A stretch of DNA of 64,000 nucleotides from Paenibacillus pabuli (GTDB lineage: Bacteria; Bacillota; Bacilli; Paenibacillales; Paenibacillaceae). Shown piece after piece: positions 1-12,897 of this stretch. The stretch spans positions 62,001-126,000 of the forward strand of contig NZ_JBDOIO010000005.1 of assembly GCF_039831995.1 (NCBI RefSeq), in the 5' to 3' direction. Made by a program: the position numbers and the translations under genes. The notes below the pieces were generated by a model that worked only from the letters and a program-made list of their open reading frames with translations, was not told the DNA's origin and did not search any database. Position 1 is the first letter of the stretch. Each line of letters opens with the position of its first letter.

Positions 1-273
1 GAGAGACCCCGGAACTATGCCGCCGCCCAATACCCGGTTCAGCTCTCCGATTCCAGTCTGCACACGCGGTTCTTGACCGCTATCTATATCTATGATGGGA
101 AGCGGTTTATCTTTACTGTCAAAGAGGGGCGAATTTCTCCCTTGTGTTTTGACAACCGTTTCCGTTTCTTCCACCATGGAATTCCATGACTGACAACCCG
201 GACATTTGCCGTACCATTTGGGGGCTTCATAACCACATTCCGTACATTGAAACTTGGTTTTAACTTTGGCCAC
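1..273 (-). CDS. radA: DNA repair protein RadA, N-terminal part (runs off the window)
   Basis: Only the first 91 codons are present. The reading frame opens with GTG at 273, preceded by AGGAG, and gives VAKVKTKFQCTECGYEAPKW, followed by CPGC: the four-cysteine zinc finger that opens RadA/Sms. The fragment ends in the segment just before the ATP-binding loop (TGIGELNRVLGGGIVPGSL). RadA is a DnaB-like ATPase that helps branch migration during recombinational repair. An ATG at 281 opens a different, overlapping frame and is not the start. The gene follows clpC, the usual Bacillales order, and lies 228 bases beyond the clpC stop with a terminator between them. Confidence 0.93.
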   Translation of the reverse strand, partial: MAKVKTKFQCTECGYEAPKWYGKCPGCQSWNSMVEETETVVKTQGRNSPLFDSKDKPLPIIDIDSGQEPRVQTGIGELNRVLGGGIVPGSL

Positions 274-431
274 TTCAGCACTCCTAGGATTTATTTTATA
301 ACAGCATTTTGCATTTTTCGACGAATTTTGCCCTGAATTTCTGACGTACAGGGTTAATAAAAGTTTACCATTGTTTGAGATTTTTCGTAAAGGATTATCG
401 TAAACTTTACAGATGTTCCTTGAATAAGGAT

Positions 432-468
432 AAAATAAAAAATCCTCTCCGGCCGAAGCCGGAAAGGA
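432..468 (-). terminator. Rho-independent terminator after clpC
   Basis: On the minus strand a 10-base stem (CCTTTCCGGC with GCCGGAGAGG, one mismatch) closes a TTCG tetraloop and is followed by a T-rich run. It sits 34 bases after the clpC stop, so radA is probably read from its own promoter or by readthrough. Confidence 0.9.
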
Positions 469-501
469 TCAGGATCACATTTTAATCAGGTTATATTTTG
501 C

Positions 502-2964
502 TTACTTTGTTTCGATTTCCTCATTCTTGGGAACGACAGCTTCCTTTTTGGTTACCGACAATGCGCCGTTCTCTTCGTCGATCAACAACGAATCGCCTTT
601 GGTTACCGTACCTGTAAGCAATTCTTCAGACAATTTGTCTTCGATATGCTTCTGGATTGCCCGGCGAAGCGGACGTGCACCATAAGCTGGATCGAAGCCT
701 GCTTTGGCCAAGAAGGCCTTCGCGTTGTCTGTGAGCTCGAAGTCGACCTCGTATTCACGCAGACGTTTCCGAAGCTCCTCGCTCATCAGGGTGACAATCT
801 CTGCAATGTGTTTCTCTTCAAGCGAGTGGAATACGATGATTTCATCAATCCGGTTAAGGAACTCTGGACGGAAGCTTTTCTTCAGCTCATCCATGACTTT
901 ACCCTTCATGTTATCGTAATCCGCACCTGCATCCACAACAGCGGTGAAGCCGAGTGTAGAGTTACGTTTAATCGCTTCAGCACCCACGTTGGATGTCAGA
1001 ATGATCAAGGTGTTGCGGAAGTCCACGACACGACCTTTCGAGTCTGTCAGACGGCCATCCTCAAGCACTTGCAGCAGGATGTTGAATACTTCTGGGTGTG
1101 CTTTCTCGATCTCGTCGAGCAGGACTACGGAATACGGTTTGCGACGCACTTTCTCTGTCAGCTGACCGCCTTCTTCATATCCAACATATCCTGGAGGCGC
1201 TCCGACGAGTCTTGAAGTGGAGTGCTTCTCACCATACTCGGACATATCAATCCGGATAACTGCATTTTCGTCGCCGAACATGGCTTCGGCAAGCGCTCGA
1301 GCCAGCTCGGTTTTACCTACCCCAGTAGGACCGAGGAAGATGAAGGATCCCATTGGACGTTTCGGATCTTTCAATCCAGCACGAGCACGGCGAACCGCAC
1401 GGCTGACTGATTTCACGGCTTCATCCTGACCGATGACACGTTCATGCAAGATGGACTCCAGATTCATCAGGCGTTGAGTCTCTTCTTCTTTGAGCTTGTT
1501 TACCGGAATTCCCGTCCAGTTGGCTACCACTTGTGCGATATCTTCAGGCGTTACTTCGGAATCGGTACGACCTTGTTTTTCTTTCCATTGGTTCTTCGTT
1601 ACATCCAGCTCTTCACGGATTTTTTGTTCCGTATCACGCAGAGCTGCTGCTTTTTCGAACTCCTGGCTTTGGACCGCTGCGTCTTTTTCCTTACGGATAT
1701 CTTCAAGACGGCTTTCCAGTTGTTTCAGGTTCGGCGGAATGGTGTATGAGTTCAATCTTACTTTGGAACCCGCTTCATCGATCAGGTCAATTGCTTTGTC
1801 TGGCAGGAAACGATCTGTGATGTAACGGTCAGACAATTTAACCGCCTGTACAATGGCTTCGTCCGTAATTTTCACGCGGTGGTGCGCTTCATAACGATCA
1901 CGCAGGCCGTGCAAGATTTGAATCGCTTCTTCTGGAGAAGGCTGATCTACAGTAATCGGTTGGAAACGACGCTCAAGCGCTGCATCCTTCTCGATATATT
2001 TACGGTATTCGTCCAGTGTTGTTGCACCGATACATTGCAGTTCTCCACGAGCCAGAGCCGGTTTCAAAATGTTCGAAGCATCAATTGCACCTTCTGCTCC
2101 ACCTGCACCGATCAAAGTGTGCAATTCGTCGATGAATAGGACGATGTTGCCTGCCTGACGAATCTCATCCATGATTTTTTTCAAACGATCCTCAAACTCA
2201 CCACGGTATTTCGTTCCGGCAACAACAGAACCCATATCCAGGGTCATGACACGTTTATCGCGCAATGTCTCCGGAATTTCGTTGGCGATGATTTTCTGTG
2301 CAAGACCTTCAGCAATCGCTGTTTTACCTACACCAGGTTCACCAATCAATACAGGGTTGTTCTTGGTACGACGGCTCAGCACCTGAATAACACGCTCAAT
2401 TTCTTTGCTGCGGCCGATCACCGGATCCAGGTTGTTCTCCTTCGCATAAGCGGTAAGATCACGTGCCAGACTGTCCAGTGTTGGCGTGCTTACGTTAGCA
2501 GGCGTTCCATTATGACTGGATACAGCCTCACTGCTGCCAAGCAACTGCAGCACTTGTTGGCGCGCTTTGTTCAAGCTGATGCCGAGGTTATTCAGCACGC
2601 GTGCCGCAACACCCTCGCCTTCACGAATCAATCCGAGCAAAATATGCTCTGTACCAACATAGGTGTGACCCAATTTGCGAGCCTCATCCATCGACAGTTC
2701 AATTACTTTTTTCGCACGAGGCGTATATGCAATGTTGGTAGGTTGCTCTTGGCCGCGGCCAATCAGCGTCTCTACTTCATCTTGAATTTTTTCCAATCCG
2801 AGTCCCAGGCCGATCAGCGCTTTGGCTGCGATACCTTCGCCTTCACGAATGAGGCCGAGCAAAATGTGCTCTGTACCGATGTTATTATGACCGAGACGGA
2901 CAGCTTCTTCCTGCGCGAGTGCGAGCACCTTTTGGGCCCGTTCCGTAAATCTTCCAAACATCAT
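502..2964 (-). CDS. clpC: ClpC, AAA+ unfoldase of the ClpCP protease
   Basis: This 820-residue protein has the full ClpC plan: two Clp N repeats (about 5-145), AAA+ module 1 with Walker A GEPGVGKT near 210, a UVR-containing middle domain (about 410-480) that binds adaptors such as McsB, and AAA+ module 2 with GPTGVGKT near 550. It unfolds substrates for ClpP in the cytoplasm. The start MMFGRF is preceded by two purine-rich stretches. It is the last heat-shock gene of the ctsR operon. The 187-base gap to mcsB is longer than the other gaps, and I saw no second CtsR box in it. Confidence 0.98.
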   Translation of the reverse strand: MMFGRFTERAQKVLALAQEEAVRLGHNNIGTEHILLGLIREGEGIAAKALIGLGLGLEKIQDEVETLIGRGQEQPTNIAYTPRAKKVIELSMDEARKLGHTYVGTEHILLGLIREGEGVAARVLNNLGISLNKARQQVLQLLGSSEAVSSHNGTPANVSTPTLDSLARDLTAYAKENNLDPVIGRSKEIERVIQVLSRRTKNNPVLIGEPGVGKTAIAEGLAQKIIANEIPETLRDKRVMTLDMGSVVAGTKYRGEFEDRLKKIMDEIRQAGNIVLFIDELHTLIGAGGAEGAIDASNILKPALARGELQCIGATTLDEYRKYIEKDAALERRFQPITVDQPSPEEAIQILHGLRDRYEAHHRVKITDEAIVQAVKLSDRYITDRFLPDKAIDLIDEAGSKVRLNSYTIPPNLKQLESRLEDIRKEKDAAVQSQEFEKAAALRDTEQKIREELDVTKNQWKEKQGRTDSEVTPEDIAQVVANWTGIPVNKLKEEETQRLMNLESILHERVIGQDEAVKSVSRAVRRARAGLKDPKRPMGSFIFLGPTGVGKTELARALAEAMFGDENAVIRIDMSEYGEKHSTSRLVGAPPGYVGYEEGGQLTEKVRRKPYSVVLLDEIEKAHPEVFNILLQVLEDGRLTDSKGRVVDFRNTLIILTSNVGAEAIKRNSTLGFTAVVDAGADYDNMKGKVMDELKKSFRPEFLNRIDEIIVFHSLEEKHIAEIVTLMSEELRKRLREYEVDFELTDNAKAFLAKAGFDPAYGARPLRRAIQKHIEDKLSEELLTGTVTKGDSLLIDEENGALSVTKKEAVVPKNEEIETK

Positions 2965-3151
2965 ATCTCCTGCACCTCCATGGTTTTGGATAAAACGGGG
3001 GCCTTGATCACGATCCCGCCGTATAATTCATATCATTCTTGTTTACAGCCATGCTGCGAATAAAGTCATTCCGTATTAGGTAAATGCTCATTTTATATAA
3101 AGCCGCAGATGCGGCATGAAACCTTATGAATGTTCAATTGATTTGTTACCA

Positions 3152-4222
3152 CTAGGACTGGCTGGCTGAATTGATCGTATCACGAATCAACTGAGCCCGG
3201 TAGATGTCACGTTCATCTGTGCGCATATCTTCTCCAAATGTTTTCTGTAAGAAACCCGGTTGTGTCATCACGTTCAACTCATTCATTACCGTGATGGACA
3301 ATCCGTTCAACAGACCCAGATCCACACCTAAGCGAACATCCGAAAGGCGCTGTGCGGCTTCCTTGGAATCCATAATGGCTGCGTGGGACAAAATCCCGTA
3401 TGAACGCATCACTCTATCGGTAATCCGCAGTCTGGAGTCGGAAATTAACCGCTCTCTGGCAGTACGTTCATGCCCAATAATCTGCAGCACAACGCTATGC
3501 AGGTTATCAATGACCTCTTGCTCCGTTTGTCCAAGCGTAATCTGATTCGAGATCTGAAAGAGGTTGCCCATTGCCTCGCTGCCTTCGCCGTAAATACCAC
3601 GCACGGTCAGACCCACTTGAGAAACAGCCGTCAGAATACGTCCAATCTGCTGTGTCATCACCAGAGCAGGCAGATGCATCATAACAGATGCTCTTACACC
3701 GGTACCTACATTGGTAGGACAGCTGGTCAGGTACCCTCTGCGATCGTCAAAAGCATAATCCACATGCGCTTCAAAAGCATCGTCTATGGCGGAAGCTTTC
3801 TCCCAGGCTTCTTTCACCTGGAACCCCGGATAGAGGCATTGGATACGAAGATGGTCTTCTTCGTTAATCATAATACTGACGGATTCATCCTCACTGAGAA
3901 TAACCGCACCATTCTTTGATTCATTCGCAAGACTGGGGCTAATCAAATGTTTCTCCACCAGCACCCGCTTATCGAGATCATCAATATCCATCAGGTCCAA
4001 GGTGTGAAAATCTCCAAAGGCATGAACGTCATCATATTGAAGTACTTCGCTCAGCTTATTCAGCACTTCTTCCGATTGCTCATTGGAAGCAAGCATTGGA
4101 AATGGGTAATGCTGAAGATTACGTGCGATCCGGACACGGCTGCTAATGACGATTTCGGAATCAGCCGCATCACTGCGCATCCAGTCGCTGAGCGCCTTCT
4201 CTGTAAAGCGCAGATTAGGCAT
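3152..4222 (-). CDS. mcsB: McsB protein-arginine kinase
   Basis: The 356 residues match the ATP:guanido phosphotransferase family. Visible features are SSRVRIARNL near 28, the SCPTNVGTG active-site cysteine loop near 168, and an RERLISDSRLRITDR segment near 258. McsB phosphorylates arginines in CtsR and other proteins, marking them for ClpCP. AGGAGG lies 8 bases before the ATG. mcsA ends 28 bases upstream, so the two are co-transcribed and McsA can activate McsB. Confidence 0.97.
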   Translation of the reverse strand: MPNLRFTEKALSDWMRSDAADSEIVISSRVRIARNLQHYPFPMLASNEQSEEVLNKLSEVLQYDDVHAFGDFHTLDLMDIDDLDKRVLVEKHLISPSLANESKNGAVILSEDESVSIMINEEDHLRIQCLYPGFQVKEAWEKASAIDDAFEAHVDYAFDDRRGYLTSCPTNVGTGVRASVMMHLPALVMTQQIGRILTAVSQVGLTVRGIYGEGSEAMGNLFQISNQITLGQTEQEVIDNLHSVVLQIIGHERTARERLISDSRLRITDRVMRSYGILSHAAIMDSKEAAQRLSDVRLGVDLGLLNGLSITVMNELNVMTQPGFLQKTFGEDMRTDERDIYRAQLIRDTINSASQS

Positions 4223-4250
4223 TACGCGTCCCTCCTACTCATGACAAACT

Positions 4251-4769
4251 CTACTCCTGAGCTATTTCTTTTTCAAGTTCCCTGATCTGGTCACGGATTT
4301 GAGCCGCCTCTTCAAACTCTTCCTGGGCGATACTCTCCTGAAGATCGCGTTTCAGGTCGGCAATCTGCCGCTTCACTTTGATGCGACCACCAGCTCGTGC
4401 AGGCACTTTGCCCACATGGGTTGTGCTGCCATGGACCCTTTTAAAGAGTGGATCCAGACGACTGTCAAAATATTTATAACAAGAACTGCAGCCGAATCGG
4501 CCGATTTTGCTAAACTGTGAGTAAGTCATGCCGCACTCTTCACAACGAAGAGTCTGAGCAGGGGGTGCCCCAGCATTTCCATTCTTGGGTTCGAAATCAA
4601 GCAACCCGGACAACAGATTGTGAATGGAAAATCCATTCGATGTTCCCGGAATCATTTCTCCCTTTTCACGGGCACATGACTCACAAATATGGAATTCCGT
4701 CTTCTCTCCATTCACGATTTTGGTGAAATGAAGTGTCGCCGGACGTTTGTCGCATTCTTGGCACAGCAT
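4251..4769 (-). CDS. mcsA: McsA, activator of the McsB arginine kinase
   Basis: The 172-residue protein has the McsA arrangement: an N-terminal C2C2 zinc site (MLCQECDKRP, then CESC near 30), a second CxxC pair (CEECGMTYSQF and CSSC near 75-95), and a C-terminal UVR motif (about 133-168) that contacts ClpC. It stimulates McsB and helps control CtsR. The start has AAGGAGG 10 bases upstream and lies 31 bases after ctsR, inside the operon. Confidence 0.96.
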   Translation of the reverse strand: MLCQECDKRPATLHFTKIVNGEKTEFHICESCAREKGEMIPGTSNGFSIHNLLSGLLDFEPKNGNAGAPPAQTLRCEECGMTYSQFSKIGRFGCSSCYKYFDSRLDPLFKRVHGSTTHVGKVPARAGGRIKVKRQIADLKRDLQESIAQEEFEEAAQIRDQIRELEKEIAQE

Positions 4770-4800
4770 TTAGGATGTACCTCCTTGATCCCGATAGTTT

Positions 4801-5262
4801 TCATTTACCGAGCAAAGATATTAACATCGCCTTTAACATTCTGGCACGAATTTGATCCCGGTAAGGAAGTTTGACCAATAAAATTTCTCTTGATACAGCT
4901 GCACGCATCAACCCGGCTTCCCGTTTACTCAGAAAACGTGCTTCTTCCAGTTGATAAATCAAGCCTTCGGCAGCTGTCTGTCCAATCTCATCCCCGATGC
5001 TATGGTGCAGATGATTATGCAGAGCAGAGTGAGCCGGCAATTCAATCCGCTGTATGCGGACATAACCGCCACCACCACGTTTACTCTCAACCAAATATCC
5101 TTTTTCAAGAGTAAAGCGTGTGCTAATTACATAGTTGATCTGGGATGGTACGCATGAGAATTGATCTGCAAGATCATTACGCTGAATTTCAACCATTCCT
5201 TCGGGACTTTCATGCAAAATACTCTTCAGATATTGTTCGATAATATCAGAGATATTACGCAT
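4801..5262 (-). CDS. ctsR: CtsR, repressor of class III heat-shock genes
   Basis: CtsR begins at the ATG at 5262 (MRNISDIIEQYLK), which has GGAGG 8 bases upstream. A longer open frame to 5310 lacks a comparable site. The 153 residues carry the winged helix-turn-helix (about 20-65) and the glycine-rich wing SKRGGGGYVRIQR, whose arginine is the known heat sensor and McsB target. It represses its own operon through the box at 5517-5533. It is the first gene of ctsR-mcsA-mcsB-clpC. Confidence 0.97.
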   Translation of the reverse strand: MRNISDIIEQYLKSILHESPEGMVEIQRNDLADQFSCVPSQINYVISTRFTLEKGYLVESKRGGGGYVRIQRIELPAHSALHNHLHHSIGDEIGQTAAEGLIYQLEEARFLSKREAGLMRAAVSREILLVKLPYRDQIRARMLKAMLISLLGK

Positions 5263-5535
5263 CCACTCATCCTCCACTGTCTGAAACGTTAAGTCAATAA
5301 GGACCCACACGCCCCCACAGAGTGCACCTTCTCAACCCATTTAACCAATCAGGGAAACGACGAATCTTGAATTCCGCTGGTTTATTCGGGAGAGCAAGGA
5401 CGCACGAAGGTCCTCTTGGTACTGCCTCTTTCCGATGATATCCAAACTCCATTTAAATGTTCCTCATCACCGGAATGTAGAAAGAAAGCTACGTAAGTAT
5501 TTAACCTTCAGTTGACTTTGACTTTCTTTGACTTT
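5263..5535 (-). other. Long 5' leader of the ctsR operon
   Basis: About 270 bases separate the ctsR promoter from the start codon. I see no gene in this stretch. It has a small hairpin (GGAC paired with GTCC around 5398-5416) and G-rich segments, but no T-box AAGGTGGTACCGCG motif or other riboswitch signature I recognise. Confidence 0.55.
5517..5533 (-). promoter_or_regulatory. CtsR operator
   Basis: The minus strand reads AGTCAAAGAAAGTCAAA, a full match to the CtsR heptad direct repeat RGTCAAA-NAN-RGTCAAA. A third partial heptad (AGTCAAC) follows at 5511-5517. The box lies just downstream of the -10 element, so bound CtsR would cover the transcription start. Confidence 0.95.
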
Positions 5536-5541
5536 ATATAC

Positions 5542-5569
5542 ATTATAGCATATTTTGTGGTTTTGCCAA
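5542..5569 (-). promoter_or_regulatory. Sigma-A promoter of the ctsR operon
   Basis: The minus strand has TTGGCA at 5569-5564, a 16-base spacer and a perfect TATAAT at 5547-5542, directly upstream of the CtsR box. Confidence 0.88.
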
Positions 5570-5621
5570 GTGGGGTCACTATTCATTTTTTACGATTTTA
5601 CACGAAATATTCCCCAGACAC

Positions 5622-5653
5622 AAAAAAACCTCTCCAAAAAAGCCGGAGAAGTT
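5622..5653 (-). terminator. Terminator after the GNAT acetyltransferase gene
   Basis: On the minus strand AACTTCTCC pairs with GGAGAGGTT (one G-T) and is followed by seven Ts. It closes the transcript of the gene at 5751-6935 and insulates the ctsR promoter. Confidence 0.88.
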
Positions 5654-5750
5654 CATTTGTCTCACTGTAGCACTGTTTTTCTATTAATATGAAAAGAGAA
5701 GGCAGCCAAATGATTTGGCGCTGGATATGCTCATAAACACACTTGGAAAA

Positions 5751-6935
5751 TCAGAAGAAATCCATCAGGTAGGTATGGCGAACAGGTATCGCTTTTTCCA
5801 AAGCCTGAATATCCTCTTCCGAGCCTTGAATCCTGTCGATTCGGGCCATCTCAGCGGGTCTGCGATACCCCATCAACACTGCCGTTAGCGATTGGATGTT
5901 AAGTCTGATATGCTGAGCAGGCTGATCTTCCGTAGTAAGCTCCCCTTTTTTCCAGATGGAAGCTGTTCCGTTCATAGCCACGTTCAATTCCCAAACCCCT
6001 TCATTCCACGGTGCATGTGCGTCTTCTACCTCAAGCTGAATCTGTACCGGAGAGTCTTGGCTTGCAAAAGGATACTGCGAAATGAACTGCTCCACACTAA
6101 CGATTCTCGCCATAAAGTATGGGGTAACCTCCTGCTGAATCCGTGGATTATCCAGTTGAAAGGCCAGTGTATCGTTCGCAGGCGCTTTTAACGTCACTTC
6201 ATCAATCATCGAGTCATGGTTGGCGATAAATGTCCACAGCCCTTGTCTTGCCTCTTCATTTAGATGCACCAACTCACCAATGGTAAACTTTCTATCCTTG
6301 ACCTCGTAAAGTACGTAGCCTTGTGGCAGTCCTGCTTCATCATAGTAAACAGCCCGCTGGCTCCCCTTCTTGGCATAAACTGAATTTTCCCACCAAGCAT
6401 CATCTCGGCTTAAGGTTCCGTTGTAACGTTCTGCATACGTATCATATACCTCTTTCAGCACCGATAGCTCTGGATTGCCCCGCCGGAGAGTACCGGTAGT
6501 TGGCTTCTTCGTAGGTAATTGATCGGTAGACATCTTATAATTTTTAAACTCTACATATGTCTCCCATCCATATTTCCGATAAAAAGCAAACGAGAACGGA
6601 TGCAGGAAGGAAATACTTTGTTTATTCCGATTCATCTCTTCCAATGCAAATTTAAGCAGCCCTGCTACCCAACCTTTGCGCCGGTATTCCGGCCATGTTG
6701 CTACACCCGCAATACCGCCCATCGCAAATGATCGACCTTGAATATAAGTTTGAAAAGGAATGATCTGAAGCTTGGCTCCAACTTGTCCATCCTCATATAC
6801 TCCCAACACATTGTGTGAGTTGAATTCCTCACGGCGCTTTTCAAGCTGTTCCTCATTTAATTCAAACTGAAAAGCGTACTCCGAAAGCGTCATACACGCT
6901 TCGAAATCATCATTGGTTAATTTGCGAATATCCAT
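5751..6935 (-). CDS. Eis-like GNAT N-acetyltransferase
   Basis: The 394-residue protein opens with a GNAT fold. MDIRKLTNDDFEACMTLSEY is followed by the acetyl-CoA loop region GGIAGVATWPEYRRKGWVAGL near 77-97. A middle acetyltransferase-like domain and a C-terminal SCP2-like domain (about 290-394) follow, the plan of the Eis family. Eis proteins acetylate aminoglycosides or protein lysines; the substrate here cannot be read from sequence. The ATG at 6935 fits the family; a GTG four codons upstream (6947) is also open. It is monocistronic, between the ctsR promoter and the rRNA operon. Confidence 0.85.
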   Translation of the reverse strand: MDIRKLTNDDFEACMTLSEYAFQFELNEEQLEKRREEFNSHNVLGVYEDGQVGAKLQIIPFQTYIQGRSFAMGGIAGVATWPEYRRKGWVAGLLKFALEEMNRNKQSISFLHPFSFAFYRKYGWETYVEFKNYKMSTDQLPTKKPTTGTLRRGNPELSVLKEVYDTYAERYNGTLSRDDAWWENSVYAKKGSQRAVYYDEAGLPQGYVLYEVKDRKFTIGELVHLNEEARQGLWTFIANHDSMIDEVTLKAPANDTLAFQLDNPRIQQEVTPYFMARIVSVEQFISQYPFASQDSPVQIQLEVEDAHAPWNEGVWELNVAMNGTASIWKKGELTTEDQPAQHIRLNIQSLTAVLMGYRRPAEMARIDRIQGSEEDIQALEKAIPVRHTYLMDFF

Positions 6936-7112
6936 AACATCCTGCACCCCATTCTTCAGAATTGTAAGCGAATCAAATTGCGTCCTTAAATGTGATGTAT
7001 GTATCTTCTATGAGTGTGTCAGAGGCGTCGTACAAAGTCAAATAAGAGGTGCATAAGCATCTCCCGCCATAAATCATATGTAGATAGTTAGTAAAAGCAC
7101 ACAGTAAAATAA

Positions 7113-7153
7113 ACAAAATAAAAACCACCACCGAGGTTCTTCGGCAGTGGTTC
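7113..7153 (-). terminator. Terminator of the rRNA operon
   Basis: Just beyond the 5S gene the minus strand has a hairpin with AACCAC pairing GTGGTT and GCCGA pairing TCGGT, followed by a T-rich run. Confidence 0.88.
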
Positions 7154-7156
7154 TTT

Positions 7157-7273
7157 GCTTGGCAGCGTCCTACTCTCCCAGGACCCTTCGGTCCAAGTAC
7201 CATCGGCGCTAGAGGGCTTAACGGTCGTGTTCGGGATGGGTACGTGTGGAACCCCTCCGCTATCGCCACCAAA
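7157..7273 (-). rRNA. rrf: 5S ribosomal RNA
   Basis: The 117-base minus-strand sequence begins TTTGGTGGCGATAGC and ends GACGCTGCCAAGC, the conserved terminal stem of Bacillales 5S rRNA, with the conserved CCGAACACG core between. It is the last gene of the rRNA operon. Confidence 0.96.
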
Positions 7274-7420
7274 CGTGATTTGTCGAAGCATGAGCTTCTT
7301 AAAATCAAAAGTGGAACTGAAAATCATACACACATTGGAGTGTTGTACCGATTTTCATTTCAGAGATTATTCCCTGAAAACTAGATCCGAAACGAAATAT
7401 GCGACTAGAACCTGCAATTT

Positions 7421-10347
<2,927 letters not shown>

Positions 10348-10529
10348 ATTGCTCCGGTTTCGACTGCTCACTTCCCTTGTTTTGCTTACGCAAAGCCAAA
10401 AGTCGCTCCCATTCGATACCATCACAATGCAGTTTTCACTATTTATTGAAACTTGTTTTGACACAAGTTCAGCTAGGATGATTGTTGATCGGTTACTTGA
10501 ACCGAACATGCATTCATCCCAAAAGGAAT

Positions 10530-10571
10530 GTTCTAATTCGCAATTTTCGTTTCGATATCTAGTTTTCAAAG
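10530..10571 (-). other. 23S rRNA processing stem, 5' arm (partner 7374-7411)
   Basis: The RNA upstream of 23S contains a boxA-like TTCTTTGAAAACT followed by a segment complementary to the RNA at 7374-7411 just after 23S. GAAAACTAGAT pairs with ATCTAGTTTTC, then CGAAACGAAA with TTTCGTTTCG. The two would bring the 23S ends together for RNase III cutting. Confidence 0.8.
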
Positions 10572-10596
10572 AACAAGCTAAATAGACGAAATTCTT

Positions 10597-10672
10597 TGGT
10601 GGAGCCAAGCGGGATCGAACCGCTGACCTCCTGCTTGCAAGGCAGGCGCTCTCCCAGCTGAGCTATGGCCCC
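10597..10672 (-). tRNA. tRNA-Ala (anticodon UGC)
   Basis: The 76-base minus-strand sequence begins GGGGCCATAGCTCAGC. It has the anticodon loop CTTGCAA (anticodon TGC) and GGTTCGATCC in the T arm, and ends in an encoded CCA. It lies in the 16S-23S spacer. The tRNA-Ile often found beside it is absent. Confidence 0.97.
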
Positions 10673-10777
10673 TCAAATTCCATCAAAACTGAACAAATGG
10701 ATAAGTAACGATGTTGCTGTCGCAGGTTCAGCGAACCTGCGTATTTGAATGTTTCCGCTACGGGAAACGATTCTCCA

Positions 10778-12333
<1,556 letters not shown>

Positions 12334-12429
12334 GATGAATTTCACCAGCGCGGTTAGACGCTATGAAAATCATCTGGGGTATTGAAAAGAGCGATTAGCT
12401 CATTTTGAATCTGACGATTCATTGTAAAT

Positions 12430-12458
12430 CATAAGTTACTATCCATTTGTTCAGTTTT
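12430..12458 (-). other. 16S rRNA processing stem, 5' arm (partner 10685-10713)
   Basis: The leader RNA just after a boxA-like TTCCTTGAAAACTG is nearly perfectly complementary over 29 bases to the RNA at 10685-10713 right after 16S. The core AAAACTGAACAAATGGAT pairs in full. This is the expected RNase III stem of pre-16S rRNA. Confidence 0.85.
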
Positions 12459-12511
12459 CAAGGAACTTGTTGTCCGTTCTTGTCGACGAGTGTCAACCGG
12501 ACAGGATGTTT

Positions 12512-12541
12512 ATCTTATCATGTTAACTAACTAACTGTCAA
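12512..12541 (-). promoter_or_regulatory. rrn: Promoter of the rRNA operon
   Basis: The minus strand has a perfect TTGACA at 12541-12536, an 18-base spacer and TAAGAT at 12517-12512, about 180 bases before mature 16S. A second TTGACA at 12496-12491 has no good -10. Confidence 0.65.
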
Positions 12542-12749
12542 CAATATTTTTCGTCGCCATTCAAACCAATTCGACAATCACTCGTTTGAAGCGACAAGAA
12601 ATAATATATCATGTATGAATTTAGATAGCAAGCATTTTTTAATTTCTTTTTCAAAGAGCACTCTATATATACAGTATTAGCCATAAGCCGTTTTTCTCCA
12701 TCTTAATTAGATGAACTTTACTTTTATAACGTTCCTAAAATGGAGACGT

Positions 12750-12779
12750 TTGATGTGAGTGATCCAAAGCTTCTATAAT
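12750..12779 (+). promoter_or_regulatory. Probable promoter of the cytochrome-b/molybdoenzyme gene
   Basis: TTGATG at 12750-12755, an 18-base spacer and a perfect TATAAT at 12774-12779 precede the gene at 12898 by about 115 bases. The rest of 12542-12897 is AT-rich with no other feature I can support. Confidence 0.55.
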
Positions 12780-12897
12780 GAGGTATATACAATAAAGAGA
12801 TAGGAATAAAATATCATCACTCAATACCGTTCTTCGTTTTAGCCGCTTAATACATATGAAGATTTACTGCTTTTAACTTTATTTGGGGTGATTACTC

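Noticed and set aside
90..281. 63-codon minus-strand frame at the window start
   Set aside because: It is the wrong frame over the start of radA, which begins with GTG at 273.
5263..5516. T-box riboswitch before ctsR
   Set aside because: The conserved T-box sequence and its terminator/antiterminator pair are absent, and the operon is not an amino-acid gene set.
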